Shown in pieces: positions 44,535-55,870 of a DNA stretch of 64,000 nucleotides (positions are counted from its first letter, which is position 1; every line of letters begins with the position of its first letter). Below the pieces are notes generated by a model. That model saw nothing but the letters and a program-made list of their open reading frames with translations, was not told the origin of the DNA and did no database searches. Source of the DNA: Dermanyssus gallinae (lineage: Eukaryota > Arthropoda > Arachnida > Mesostigmata > Dermanyssidae); the NCBI GenBank assembly GCA_003439945.1, contig QVRM01002438.1, positions 62,001-126,000 of the forward strand. The letters are read 5' to 3'. Made by a program: the position numbers and the translations under genes.

Positions 44535-44750
44535 ATGCGAAATATCCGCATGCTTTTGTCTGACCCAAACTTGTTCGTTCCTAGCAACGCTACATGTGGA
44601 TCAGGAGTCATAGGAGTTCAATTTTTGCTAAAACAGGGACAAATCGAAGACAAATGCTGTGTTTACCGCAACATCAACCCGGTTAGTTTTGATAGTAGAG
44701 CATATATTTCGCTTACGTGTGGAGACTGTCGCGTTGCCAGCAGTCATTGA
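44535..44750 (+). pseudogene. Gypsy-like LTR retrotransposon RT/RNase H junction remnant
   Basis: The plus frame reads RNIRMLLSDPNLFVP, then NATCGSGVIGVQF and LLKQ, then CVYRNINPV. In Gypsy-type Pol the RT connection ends with LK-x-x-L-x-S-x-PVL-x-x-P, and RNase H opens with DAS-x-x-G-x-GAVL-x-Q followed by a S-R-x-L-x-P block. The match keeps the first block closely. The segment between Pro and the DAS motif is about ten residues too short, and Asp of DAS is Asn. No RT palm was found upstream. Most likely a decayed element piece; a chance frame is the alternative. Confidence 0.45.
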
Positions 44751-44792
44751 AGGGTATATGCTGGTTACTACTAGCACATTTGCGCTACACCA

Positions 44793-44806
44793 GGTGGAAG
44801 CCACAT
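44793..44806 (+). repeat. Left target-site duplication of SINE at 44807 (diverged)
   Basis: GGTGGAAGCCACAT here and GGTAGATGCCACAT at 45000-45013 agree at 12 of 14 positions. Confidence 0.6.
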
Positions 44807-44999
44807 GTCAAGTCCGGTGGCGTGCCGGTGCAAGCTCGTCTGCGCCTTGCAACCGGAGGAGACACATAGCAGGTGCGCAGGTTCGAGCCCCACCGTTGCA
44901 CCGATCTGTATTTATGGGGGTCCGTCTATGAAGAAATGCAAAAAGCAGTCCCGTGGACGTTAACTCTTGGCTGAGGGTCAGCCCGAAAACTTTACATTA
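44807..44999 (+). mobile_element. tRNA-derived SINE, copy A
   Basis: Aligns end to end with the copy at 47501-47693; they share AACCGGAGGAGACACATAGC exactly, followed by AGGTGCGC, and the downstream GGGGGTCCGTCTATGAAG. The head carries a pol III B box (GGTTCGAGCCC at 44880) and an A-box region near 44820 that is more diverged than in copy B. The 3' third ends in GGTCAGCCCGAAAAC and similar. It lacks a poly(A) tail. Flanked by an imperfect target duplication, so it is the older of the two copies. Confidence 0.78.
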
Positions 45000-45013
45000 G
45001 GTAGATGCCACAT

Positions 45014-46180
45014 ATTCGTAGAGTAAGGTATTCGAATGTCAACTGACGAGTGTCGGCTTCCCAGCGGTACAGCGTTCGCTATTTTCTCGTGAGTTCGGTC
45101 TAAGAAAGCGGTGCCGCCAAGTGTTGAAAATGACTCGAATTTCTTTCCGCGTACACATCATTGTAAACACAACAGTTCTCTTTGTTGTGTGTGTTATTGC
45201 TGTTGTTACTGCTGTTGTTATCGTTGTTGTTGTTGCTGTTGCTTTTGTGGGTTTGACCGACGCTTACTATACCTGATGTTCATTGTAATAATGTTGTTAT
45301 TTTAACACACTATTGTTGTTTTTATTTTTAATGCGATCAATGTTGTTGTTCCTGCATCTGCAGACACAGTCAAGCTCTTGTTCTATTTGATGTTATTGCA
45401 CTTACATCCTTATCGTCGTTGCTACCGTGCTATTCTGTCAACAAATGAAACCGAGAATTACTAAAAATGTTATATTCAATTGACGTGTAGTCAACGAAGC
45501 CTGATATTTTATTAATTTGTTGCTCTCTGTCTCTCTCTTCTTCTCTCTCTATGTCACGCGCGCCCTCGAAAGGTATTTATATTATATTTATCTTGATGTT
45601 TTTCCTCGCCTTTTCTTACACACGTTCTTTCTACATGACATGGGATAGAAAACTCTCATATACGAGGCAAATACAGAAAGGCTCTGCCGTAACTGTAGGA
45701 GTCGTTGGGTGGTGAGGTCCTACATAAAGGTCCTACCTAGCAGGCGGCGGGGGGGGGGGGGGAAGGGCATCATCAGCCCTGAACTAGCACGACACGGGTC
45801 CACGACACACTAAACCACTTCATGTAATCTTTCGCTCGCGCTCTAGTTTCGTCTTCGCGGCTGAAGGCTAGAACGCGAATAGATCAGACAAGCAGCAGCA
45901 GCAGCGGTATCGTTTGTACTGCGACAGAGATGGCAGTAGGTGTTTTGCTGTGGCAAACGTCCATCCGTCTGGACACGTCAACCTTTATCCTTTAAATTCA
46001 CGGCGGAGGCGGCACGTTGTTGCGCTTTATTCGAGGTTCAAACGCACACCAAAAGAGCGTCTAAGGGCGCCGGGCCGGGGAAAGACAGAGCGAGAAAAAG
46101 ACAGGGGGAGAAAAAGTCAGTGTGTGAGAGATACTGTGAAAACGAGGGAGAAAGGCAGTGACAGTGGTGAATCCACTTGT
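45014..46180. other. Unassigned sequence
   Basis: TTG/CTG triplets at 45188-45246, a G14 homopolymer at 45749-45762, and a (CAG)n run at 45892-45905. No gene recognised. Confidence 0.35.
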
Positions 46181-46185
46181 TATAA

Positions 46186-46235
46186 ACAACAACGACAACA
46201 GCAATAGCAACAACGACAACAACAACAACAACAAG
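46186..46235. repeat. (CAA)n trinucleotide repeat
   Basis: CAACAACGACAACAGCAA-type triplets. They drive the poly-Val/poly-Leu minus frames around 46038-46410. Confidence 0.85.
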
Positions 46236-46816
46236 TACTACGACTGCTACTACCACAACTACCGTTACGAAAAGGTGGTGGTGGTGCCGCCTTTGTTGCC
46301 GGCGCCAGCAAAAGCAAACTGACAAGCGGACAGGCAAGGGGTAAAGGCCGTGCTGGTGGTGGTAGCGTTAGTGGAGTAGGTGCCCGAGGTGCCCGCAGCA
46401 GCCGAAGCAACAGCAGAAGAAGTAACAGCGGCTGCTGCTGGGAAGATCAAGGTGTTCGACCGACCTGAATGCTCAGTTTAGGCTGACTCGCACATTCACC
46501 CACTCTGCTGCTGCTGCCGCCGCCGCCGCCGACGACGACGACAACGACCAGATGCCCCAATGGTTGTGGCAGGCAGGCAGTTAGAACGAAGAGGGAATTT
46601 CGTCGTCCCCTTGAGGCTTGCTCGCTGGCTTGCTGACTGGCTTAGCGCTAGCCCGCTCGACCGCCTGCCCGAAGAGCATGTAAGAGAGGGCCATACATAA
46701 CCGGCTGCTTTGTGCAGCCAAGCAGCCACGCCACGGCCATCAAGTCGCACATCCCACAACCCCCCTCGCTCCTCTCCCCACCTTCCTCCCACGTCTGCCC
46801 AAGTCAACCCCGCCAC

Positions 46817-46980
46817 CAATGGGCGGCCCACACCCCCAAGTCCACCGCCGGCGCCGCCAATGGGCGGCCCACACCCCCAAGTCCACCGCCGGCGCCAATG
46901 GGCAAGCCCACACCCCCAAGTCAGTCTTCGCCACCAATAGGCCCACACCCCCAGGTCAACCCCCGCCGCCAACCGGCGGC
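46817..46980. repeat. 39-bp GC-rich minisatellite, about 4 copies
   Basis: Units starting CAATGGG/CAATAGG at 46817, 46858, 46896 and 46935 (spacing 41, 38, 39), each containing CCCACACCCCCAAGTC. The plus strand reads as Pro-rich and the minus as Gly/Trp-rich in every frame. Unit length is a multiple of three in part, so a coding origin cannot be excluded, but no domain or splice site anchors it. Confidence 0.85.
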
Positions 46981-47485
46981 CCTCCGCCCTTGGCCGCCGT
47001 GGGCCGTTGCTCCACTGGTGGCGATAGAGCGTTGGCGTTTCTACAAGTTGCGCGCTATGCTGCTGCTGTTGCTGGTGGCGGTGGTGGTCATGGGCCATGA
47101 GCCGGTTTGGGTCATGGACCAGTCAAGTCACTCACTCACTCAGTCGGTTGGTGGGGTCGGTCGGTGGGTAAGTAAGTCCGATGCTAAGAACGGATAGTTG
47201 AGCCTCACAGCTAGCGCTGCGGCTGCCTGCAGCTGCTTGCTTGTGTTGCTGTTGGCGTAACATACGCCTAGCTCGGACGGGAAAGATGGCCGTATAGGGG
47301 GAGGGGGGTGGGGTCGAATGGAATGGGATCGCGGATGGGATACGCAGGGTAAGCTGTTCGGTCAGGTCAGAACGAACTGCAGCACACTGAGCTAAGGAAG
47401 GAAGCGAAGAAGGTAAGCTAAGGACGGAGGAGGATAAACGTGGTCGTGCATGCTCGTCCGTGTGCGGTTCGTGTGAAGGACATTC

Positions 47486-47500
47486 AGACAACGGAGAGAG
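47486..47500 (+). repeat. Left target-site duplication of SINE copy B
   Basis: AGACAACGGAGAGAG, repeated exactly at 47694-47708. Fifteen perfect bases, so the insertion is fairly recent. Confidence 0.93.
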
Positions 47501-47693
47501 TCGAGCCCGGTGGCGTGGTGGGGCGCCATTAGTCTGCGCCGGCTCGCAACCGGAGGAGACACATAGCAGGTGCGCGGGTTCAAGCCCCACCGGTGCACCG
47601 ATTTGTATTTATGGGGGTCCGTCTATGAAGCAATGTGAAAAACAGTTTCGTGGACGCTAAATCTTGACTGAGGGTCGGCCCGAAAACGTTACT
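47501..47693 (+). mobile_element. tRNA-derived SINE, copy B
   Basis: A 193-bp insert between perfect 15-bp duplications. The head folds like a tRNA: CCGGTGG pairs with CCACCGG as acceptor stem, GGCGTGGTGGGGCGCC is a D-arm and A box, CCGG-CTCGCAA-CCGG is a 7-base anticodon loop, and GGGTTCAAGCCC is the T-arm and B box. The interval between anticodon arm and T-arm is long, like a class II tRNA. The body after position 47597 (GATTTGTATTTATGGGGG and onward) is unrelated to tRNA. It would be transcribed by RNA polymerase III and moved by a partner LINE; no partner with the same 3' end is visible here. Confidence 0.88.
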
Positions 47694-47708
47694 AGACAAC
47701 GGAGAGAG
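47694..47708 (+). repeat. Right target-site duplication of SINE copy B
   Basis: AGACAACGGAGAGAG; runs directly into a GA repeat, which was part of the target. Confidence 0.93.
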
Positions 47709-48255
47709 AGAGAGAGAGATATTTGTTTTAGCGAACAAGAGCAGAGAAGTCGTACCGAAAAAAACAGTTTGCAACAATCCGAGATCCTGCAATTTGGCCG
47801 TATACTTTCTCGTTTGCGTTCACACGTAGTTTGAGCGTTTGCCATTACACTTATAGAATAAACACATTGAGGAAAATGCGCTCTTAATGGCGATCATTTG
47901 GCACCACGCAGCATAGTGGCTTCATTCGTGATATGTTTACCGTGAGTCCTTTACCAATATTGTCCTCAATTAATGCGCATTTTTTTAAATGTGGTTGTTT
48001 TATGAGCGGAATTGGCAAAAACATTTCAATAGGAGTAGTCTTTTGCCAGTGAACAATGGCGTCTCTCAGATAATACACAATTCAATTGTCTCTCGAACAC
48101 GCTGGTATGTTCAGCGTCTCTATTGAACAACTCGCTGTCTCGTATTCGCACATTTTTTAAGCTATGTTCGACTAGTTACAACGATATAACACATTTAAGC
48201 AATTTTACTCTCACTCTTATTTAACACATTTCTACCTCCCTTTTGAGAGAAATGG

Positions 48256-48258
<3 letters not shown>
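47709..48258. other. Unassigned sequence
   Basis: AAAATGCGC near 47873 and its complement near 47975 form a loose inverted pair. No gene. Confidence 0.35.

Positions 48259-48290
<32 letters not shown>
48259..48290. repeat. (TA)n microsatellite
   Basis: Sixteen TA units followed by ACATACATATATG. Confidence 0.96.
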
Positions 48291-48295
<5 letters not shown>

Positions 48296-49019
48296 CATAT
48301 ATGCCTCTGCTATATTTGGTTTTCATACGTTTTTAACATAAAGAGTGCCTTTAGTTGCTGTAAACGGTAGGACGTACGTCACGTGTAAATATCAGTACAA
48401 TAACCTCGTTGTTAGCTGCGTTGTAGAACACTTTTTGGCTATTCTGCTTATTACAAACTCGCTTGTTAATCTCTTTGGGTGCTGGAATTAACAGAAGACG
48501 GAGAAATCTAAACTGCTTGTCCTTGTTGGCTAATTAACTAACAATTTTTTGGTCAATTAGCGGCCTTTCCGCCTAGCAGCGCGTTTACGTTTCGTTTACG
48601 TTTCTTGCTTGCTAGAGTAAGAAGAATTTCTCGGTGCAGTAAACAACCAAACACAGCCGTGTCAGCCAAAATAACGGAGGGTGGAGATCGGGAAACCGGG
48701 AAATGCCCCCGGGAATATCGACCGACGCGGCTTGCTTCAGTCAAGAGTGTTTCTTCTTCCTTTCCTGTTCTTGTTCAATCGGAATTTCCCGGATCCTCCC
48801 TCACTTCTCATCATCGTCGCTCTGAGAAGAAACATTTGCCCTCATTTTCTTCGGTTGAGAGCTCTTTCTTATTTTCGACTTTTTTGCTTTAATGTTCTCC
48901 ACGTTCCTTCACTCTTCCGGCGCGTTTCGACGTTGATCTCATCATCGACTCGGCACAAGGCAAGCGTAGTTAGTTAATTAGGCGTTAAATTAACCGGGTT
49001 TAATATCCTCTTTTTCTAC

Positions 49020-49041
49020 ATATATATATATATATATATAT
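49020..49041. repeat. (TA)n microsatellite
   Basis: Eleven TA units. Confidence 0.95.
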
Positions 49042-50506
49042 TTCTATTTTTATAAATATGAGTCATAAAATCTTTTTTAACCATAAACTAATTTCTAGGG
49101 CTTACAACAACTTTTAGATCCACGACTAACTCACTAAATAACGCTAATAAGGCTAGACCGTTTGTGCATATGCAATGCATTTTTTGCCTGCACCCGCAAA
49201 GCCACGACTTTAGTCCGCTTGGTTACCTGTGATGCATGCAACACGAATATTCTACATAACCTAAATAGGAAACTATCTAATTATTGTACATTGCGCAGGT
49301 AGTTTCTAATACAGTCATCCCTAGGAAAACATACATTTGAGAAGGAATATGCTCCATCGTTGGTGGAATAACATAGGCATAAATGGATTAGAATTCAACT
49401 TTGAGATAATGACCTCTGCTATAAGCAACTTCAACAACGTCACAAAAAAATTGAAACGTTTCACAGATAAAAATACATGCAGGGATGTAAAGTTTGAACC
49501 ACTTCAAGAATAGAGACTTTTCTAAAAGAAGGATTGAAAATATAATTGCTTGTTCTTAGTATGATGTACTTTAGTGCAGATTGCAATATTTCGAATATTT
49601 AAATATGTCTTCCATGCGTCTAGCTCGAGTCGACCAGCCTTTTAGGTCCATGCCCGCAGTGTTCAAATTTTCAACAGCTTAATAATTATGCTGTAGGGTA
49701 CTGTCGGAAAACCAAATATTTTCGTAACGCGGTCAGCGTAAAATGGTACTTCGATCAAAATATATAATGAGATTTCCAGGTAGGCGTAAACGTATCATAT
49801 TTTTACGTAGGACTAGCTTTATGTAGAGTACTTACATTTGCTGACAATGTCTACCAGATTAGATAGATGTAATGCTGTTTATAAAATTTGAAAATTAAGA
49901 AGAGCAAGTGCTGTTGCGCCGACTTCCCTAGTAGCAAGACATCTACAAAAGCCTCCCGAGCATCTTTAGCCACGCGCTTCGTATATGGCGTGCGTGTAGT
50001 CGGAATCATTAGACCCGTGTAAGACCATATAATAATTCATTGATGTAGGCACAAAGTAGAGAAGAATTTTTCAACGGTTCTCAGAAAGTCTCAGCTGCAA
50101 GCTTCATAGTAGCGTCTATGCAGAATCATGCTCACAAGGTCACCACCTTGTCCCGAGTGCTCTTTCACCTCTGCAGTTACTAAAGAAATGGTTTTTGTTG
50201 TTAGGTGGTACTCTTTGGCAATTGGGCTATTTGGTCTCATTGCTTCTATAGTAGTAAATACTGTCTTTCCGAGCGTTCTAATTTCAGTTTGCTTCAATGT
50301 AATTAACCAAGCTCGTTTTGTTTTGAAGGTTTTTAAGGACCACCTTCTAGGTTTTTATGAGCAAATTAATATACCACGCTCGATGCATTATTTAGGTGCT
50401 TGATAAAACTTAATTTTTACACACATGTATACACATATTTTGTTTTTTCGGCTTTGTCTATATTTTTATTTGTTGTCTATTTTAAAGCAATACATAAAAC
50501 ATTTAC

Positions 50507-50509
<3 letters not shown>
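49042..50509. other. AT-rich unassigned sequence
   Basis: No element recognised with confidence. A minus frame at 50297-50091 contains PIAKEYHLTTKTISLVTAEV, helix-turn-helix-like in spacing but too short to assign. Confidence 0.3.

Positions 50510-50573
<64 letters not shown>
50510..50573. repeat. (TA)n microsatellite
   Basis: Thirty-two pure TA units. Confidence 0.97.
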
Positions 50574-50577
<4 letters not shown>

Positions 50578-51417
50578 ACGGAGGGAGAGAAACAGAGCAA
50601 GAGCCCGTGAGAAACAGAAGAACACATGTAATAATAATAATAACGTTTACGATAGATTGCTTCTAGTAGTGTTGGATTCATAAAGCAAATCAGACACATA
50701 TACGCTATACATACACCGTGACAGAAGCCGCTGCTTAGGTCGTCAAGAAACCAAGCTGTATGTTTGCAAGCATCGCGTACGGGCGTTGTGTGGCGAACTA
50801 CGTGTAAAGCCATCATGTCTACCTCCACACAGCGTAGAGTGTCAGCCAACAAGCGGAAATTTGTCATATGGTCGCACTCAAAGCTCTACTTAAGCCTGCA
50901 TGCTGCGCACTTTAGTCTCAGGCCATAAGGTTGCCCCGTTCTCGAGGCCATCCGAGCGAGGCCCCTCGCGGGCGCACGCCGTCGTCGTCATTCGTCGTCG
51001 CTGTACACGCTACTATGTGCGTGAAGTCAGTTTTCCCTACGCACTCTCGGATCTCTGTGCCACCTTTCGCTATTTATCTATTCATCTTCATCCTACGGCC
51101 TGTTAGCTGACGTTGAGCATTCAGGGGCATCAGGGGCAGAACAGAACGACGCCATGCCATGACGATGTTTGTCCCGCCGTGCTTCCATTTGCCCTGCTTA
51201 TATACAGGTGTATGCCTATATATGTATATGCGTGCGTGTACATAGAAGCGTGCGTGTTGTGTGCATGAACGAGCACGTTTATTTAGAAAAGCGAGATGCT
51301 ATTGCACTACTCTACTAGGCGTCATTCACAACAGCAGCAGCAGCAGCAACAGTCTCGCAGCAAAGAGCCCGGCCGAACCAAACGGAGCCAAAAAACAAAG
51401 AAACGATGCGGACATCT
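50574..51417. other. Unassigned sequence
   Basis: A short AAT run at 50629-50643 and a (CAG)n run at 51330-51349. No gene recognised. Confidence 0.35.
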
Positions 51418-51466
51418 GTAATCAGGTGGTCGCCGCTTGCTGAACAACTCGCGACCACCTGATTAC
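51418..51466. other. Perfect 16-bp hairpin
   Basis: Arms 51418-51433 and 51451-51466 pair without mismatch around a 17-base loop. The stem is GC-balanced, so it should be stable as RNA. Confidence 0.85.
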
Positions 51467-54400
51467 TGCCCGCTGATCAGCCCGTGACCGCCCGGCAGTC
51501 GTGCACTGCGAGTACTAAAAGAAACAAGCTGCAAAAGCTTCCACTGACGAACTGACAATTGCAAATTTGCTGGCGCGGCACGCAAGCAGAGAAGCACTGG
51601 AAGAGGTGGCGACGCAGCTCGCGAGAGAAAAGAGGTATAATATGAGAGAGAGAGAGATAGAGAGATAGAGAGAAAGGGGGAGGAAGGAAGAGCCAGAGAG
51701 AGAAAGAAGGAGCACGGCGGAGACATGCCAATAGCGTCGACGTAAGGGAACTGTCCACGATATGTCTATAGCAACATTGGGTACTTACTAATAACAGCTA
51801 CAGCTAACTAAAAGCTATACCATTGCTAATACTATTCCGGTTACGAAATACAAGAGGTAGATAATATGAGTAGTCTGGCAGAAGACACCAACATAGAATG
51901 TAAGAGTGCGCGCGAACGAGGGGAACGAAAGCATCGATGGTGCAAAGACCCGCTAAAGCACGGGGAGGAGCTAGCGGGTAACGGGTAAAGAGCTGGTTTT
52001 GGTGGTAGTGGTGGTGGTGGCGCCGCCAGCAACGGCAATTTGCGCCAAGAAACACACAAGAAGGGACAACGAAGGGTTCCCGAGGGCGGCTGGTGGCAGA
52101 AAACTGCGACGACTCGGACGTGGGTCGAGGGCGCAGGTCCAAGTCAAGTTGTCGGCGACCTGGATCTAGGCGGGGCGCCCAGCTGATGACAAGCGGATGC
52201 GACCACCGGCACCCCCGAACCACCGCCACCATTCTCACCCCTCTGCCCTCGACAGCGGTGCTACAAGGATGACAGGGCCAAAACAAAGGAAGTCAGCAGA
52301 AGTCGGACGGCGTCTGCAACAACCTTGACGAACCCCCTCCCCCTTCCCGCCGTGTCCACTTGTCGATCCCACCGTGCCCGTCGTCGATCTCGTTGTGCTC
52401 GTCACCATCATAGTCCCTACTGTTGTTGCAGCCGCGGGGGTGCTGGGGCTGCTGTACGAAAAACGTAGGAGAAACGACGATGGAGCGATCGGGACACTGG
52501 TGTTTGATCATGGTGGTAGTGGTGGTGGTGGTTTGCGTAGTTGACGCTGCTGCCTCGGCCTCCGCTGCCACCGCCACTTTTGCTGTGCCGCTGCCAAAGC
52601 GAAAAGGCCGCACGCCGCTGCCGCCGCAAACAGACAAAAAAGCGAAACTTTCTTGTACAAAAAAGTCGTTGTTCTCCTCAGTCAACGAACGAACGTGGAA
52701 AAGGACGAGGCGGCTCCTTGCTGCTCGCTGGATTGTAACCGCTGCTGCTTGTGCAGCTGCTTCTATTTCGGATCTCGCTACAACGGCGACGGCGGGGGTG
52801 GTAGCGGTAGCAAGGAGGAGGCGGGGGTTGGGGTAGCAAGGAGGCGGGGGTTGGGGTGGTGGTGGTGGTGCGGAGTACGACGACGACGACGACATCGGAA
52901 CAACAAGTGCAAACTGCTGAGGGCACTGTGTGAAGTGGGGAGAAACGGCTCAGATGGAAGACACAAGACACAAGGAGATAGAAGACAGAGGCACAGGTAG
53001 AGAGAGAAAGCGCGCGAAAAAGTGAAGACGCAGAAAAAGGGAGAACGATTACCTTAAAATTTAGAGGCGTTAAATTAAAAAAACCACACACACACTCAGG
53101 TGCTACGGCGGCCGCCTCCGCCGCCGTCGTTGCTCTTATTGTGAGAGAAAATCAGTCGAACGAACCCGTTCGTTGTTGGTGGGATCAAGCTGACTCTACT
53201 TTCAAGTGCCCAAGTTTGCCCCTCTATCCCGGCCCGCCGCAACGAACGATTTTCTCCTTTCCGCCAGTTTCCTCGGAAGCCATTCAAAAGTTCACACACA
53301 TACATACACACGTACATACACAAACGAAGGTAAATAGGTAGAGAGACAGTTGTTGAGCAGTGGTACTGTAACGGCTGCGACTACTGCTGCTGCTGCCGCC
53401 AAACATGGTACATTGCTAACGTCGAGCGTCGCCAGAGCCGCCGAGGGCCGAGGACAAAGCTTGACTGGCTCAGACGCAGGAAACGAAATCAAGACATCGT
53501 CACGCCATCTGCCGCAATCGGCTAACGGCGTGTAGTCCAAAAAGGCCCGTCAGACAGTGTCGACGTTCAATGGTAGCTGCGTTTGAGGGTTGTTGTCGGC
53601 AGTTTTTTATTTTTAGATTTTTTCGTTTTTCAGGCGGAAAAACGACGGATCGAAAACAGAGAGGGGGACAGGACAGAGGCAGAGGTCGATATATGATGTC
53701 AACGTGCGAGCGACAGGCGGAGAAGAAGAATTACACACGGTCATGGCTATGGGCAGATGGGCGCCGGCCAGAGGAAGGTGGGCGGGCATCTGCGTACACT
53801 TGACGACCACACACTACATACTATATAGTTTGCTCTGAGGATTTAATATTAATATCTTCCGTACGTCTCTCAGATTTTGCTGCCCGTTCGCTGATACTGC
53901 TGTCAAGATCTGCTGCTGCTGCTGCTGCTGCCGCTGCCGCTACCACCGCCGCCTCTACTACGGCAGCCGGCTGCCAGGCTGTCGGCAGTAATGTCAACTC
54001 AAGGCTCAACAACGAATCTACTTACCCACCCTTACCTACCTGCATATCTTTCTGGTAGCTTGCCCGAGTAGTTCTTGACCGGTAGAGCAGCCCCATCATA
54101 TGCTCTTTTACTGGCAGCACCTTGCCCCACCATAGTTCCCGTCGTACACGAACGTCGACCAACGTGCGTCGTGTATACAACAACCCACACACACACTAAT
54201 ACAGTATACAACGAGTTTAGTGCAAAATGACTGTTTGATCGCTTTGAACGTGCTTGAATAGGGCGCCACGCGTGCGACGGGCACGGCACGACGTCGCGAC
54301 TGACTTGATATTAGATTCCAATTAGGCTTCGAAGGTGAGCTGCCTATTCGAGCTGAAGCCAGGAAGCCGGCGAAGACCTCGGGGGCGAAATCCCGGGCTA

Positions 54401-54501
54401 CGTGGCCCCCCGATGCGGACAACTTGTCAGATGGCTAACGACGTGTCGTCGGTATCACACAACATTCCTGCTTCGGAATTGGCTTTATACGAGGCGGAGG
54501 A

Positions 54502-54533
<32 letters not shown>

Positions 54534-54851
54534 GGGGTTATATGGCAAAAACACTGTCTGAGCCCAGACTGCCTACCTCCTCGCTCGCCAAAACGAAGCT
54601 CTCTCGTCCTCGTGCGGCAGTCCAACAACGGCCGGTCGTAGACACCCTGTTTTCAGACGCAGTATCGTATGCGTTTACCTAGTTTCGTTTAGAGCGTCCT
54701 CGCGTACTTTTTGAGAGCCAACGTCCGGCTTGTTGTTCCTCGTCGCTGTTGCTACCGTTTGCCGGTCCGCGATTGGAGAGCGCCCATGTCAGTTAACCTA
54801 TTACTATACGCTCCCCATTCGTTCGTTTGAATTGCCTAAATTAAACGTTAA

Positions 54852-54853
<2 letters not shown>
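51467..54853. other. GC-rich low-complexity stretch
   Basis: GA-rich at 51640-51720, GTG-rich at 52000-52025 and 52840-52870, GAC/CTG triplets at 52880-52895 and 53910-53935. Overlapping frames up to 200 codons on both strands here are Ser/Pro/Ala/Thr-rich and repeat-driven. I cannot support an exon, though the CpG content would suit a promoter or first exon region. Confidence 0.35.

Positions 54854-54913
<60 letters not shown>
54854..54913. repeat. (TA)n microsatellite
   Basis: Thirty pure TA units. Confidence 0.97.
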
Positions 54914-54916
<3 letters not shown>

Positions 54917-55173
54917 TTTATTTTCTTTTTCGCCGTTTATATACGGAGATCTATGGTAGCGCTTTGAAAAGCTGCGCAACCCCCCTAGTTAGCCGAGTGC
55001 TTCAACTAAGTAACAATAATGTATGTCTGGTAGTAGCGGCAGTAGCAGAAGAAAGCGAAGGTAACCTTATTTGTTGAAGCTTTAATACGCGAGGCAGAGG
55101 CCGAAGACGTCATTAGATACTGAAATAGCGTTGGGGATATCCCACATTTTGGGAATAGCTGGTTTGCGGTAGA

Positions 55174-55266
55174 GGAACCACAAGAAGGGGCCACTGGCAG
55201 ATGGCGATGCCCCTTTTTGTGGTTCCTTCCAACCGCCAACCGTCTGCTACTAACTGGCAGACGGTT
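55174..55266. other. Pair of adjacent hairpins
   Basis: The first hairpin has 18-base arms (55174-55191, 55209-55226) with one G-T wobble and a 17-base loop. The second begins 12 bases later with 10-base perfect arms (AACCGTCTGC at 55238-55247 and its complement at 55257-55266). The loop of the first (CACTGGCAG...) shares CTGGCAGA with the second. They may be remains of a nested inverted duplication. Confidence 0.78.
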
Positions 55267-55383
55267 TGCAGTTGTCCGTGTCACAAGACCCCCAGCCCAC
55301 TAATTAATAGCTGCGAGGGAACTTTAAGTGAGATCGGTTCCCTTTCCTATAGCCAAATGTGTAACCGTTTGTTGCTATGCTAA

Positions 55384-55740
55384 ATGTCAGAGCGGCGTAA
55401 TAAGTGTGGTGTTGCCGGACACGTAATAGAGAAATGTGTAGACAGGGCAAGCGGCTTACTTAGCTGCATGCCCACTCTACAGGTCTACAATTTAGAAAGC
55501 TCGAACAAAAAGCCAACAAAACGGCGAGGCAAACAGAGAAAACACTGTTTGCCATATTATATTCATGGAGAGTCCCAGCATAATATTGAGAACAGCGTCA
55601 AGCTGTCCTGCCAGAGACACTCGCAGAATCTGCGGATGTTACTCACGCAAACTGATGAAAATGTCACTGTGGTGACTGGCCAAAACTGTAAGCGCTTATG
55701 CAATTACTGTGCATTCGAAGCAAGGCTGCGCACGCTATAA
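55384..55740 (+). pseudogene. Gag-like zinc-knuckle remnant
   Basis: A 118-codon plus frame near whose start lies NKCGVAGHVIEKC. That is a retrotransposon Gag CCHC knuckle (C-x2-C-x4-H-x4-C) with the first Cys changed to Arg by a single base (CGT for TGT). The rest of the frame is basic (NKKPTKRRGKQRK) and then has no recognisable protease. An unbroken 357-base frame is unusual in this AT-mixed stretch. A cellular CCHC protein exon is possible, but no acceptor or donor fits. Confidence 0.4.
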
Positions 55741-55856
55741 TTGGGGAAATTGCTAAGAGACATAAGGCCGTTTGAGCAAACCAAACGTGGCCCTTGCTAG
55801 CTACATAAAATATCACGGGGTAATCTATAAAAAAAAAAGTGACACTTGTATCATTA

Positions 55857-55870
55857 TAGGTCGCGGGCCT
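55857..55870 (+). repeat. Left target-site duplication of SINE at 55871
   Basis: TAGGTCGCGGGCCT, repeated exactly at 56180-56193. Confidence 0.93.

Noticed and set aside
46496..47197. 200-codon minus and 161-codon plus frames across the minisatellite
   Set aside because: Open in nearly all frames because the 39-bp unit has no stop; no unique protein sequence supports either.
50091..50297. Minus frame with a helix-turn-helix-like PIAKEYHLTTKTISLVTAEV
   Set aside because: Too short, no flanking transposase motifs, and the strand and splice context give no further support.
52293..52895. 200-codon minus frame and 137-codon plus frame over the same bases
   Set aside because: Both are Ser/Pro/Ala/Thr-rich products of GTG, GAC and CTG triplets in GC-rich DNA, overlap each other, and lack domains.
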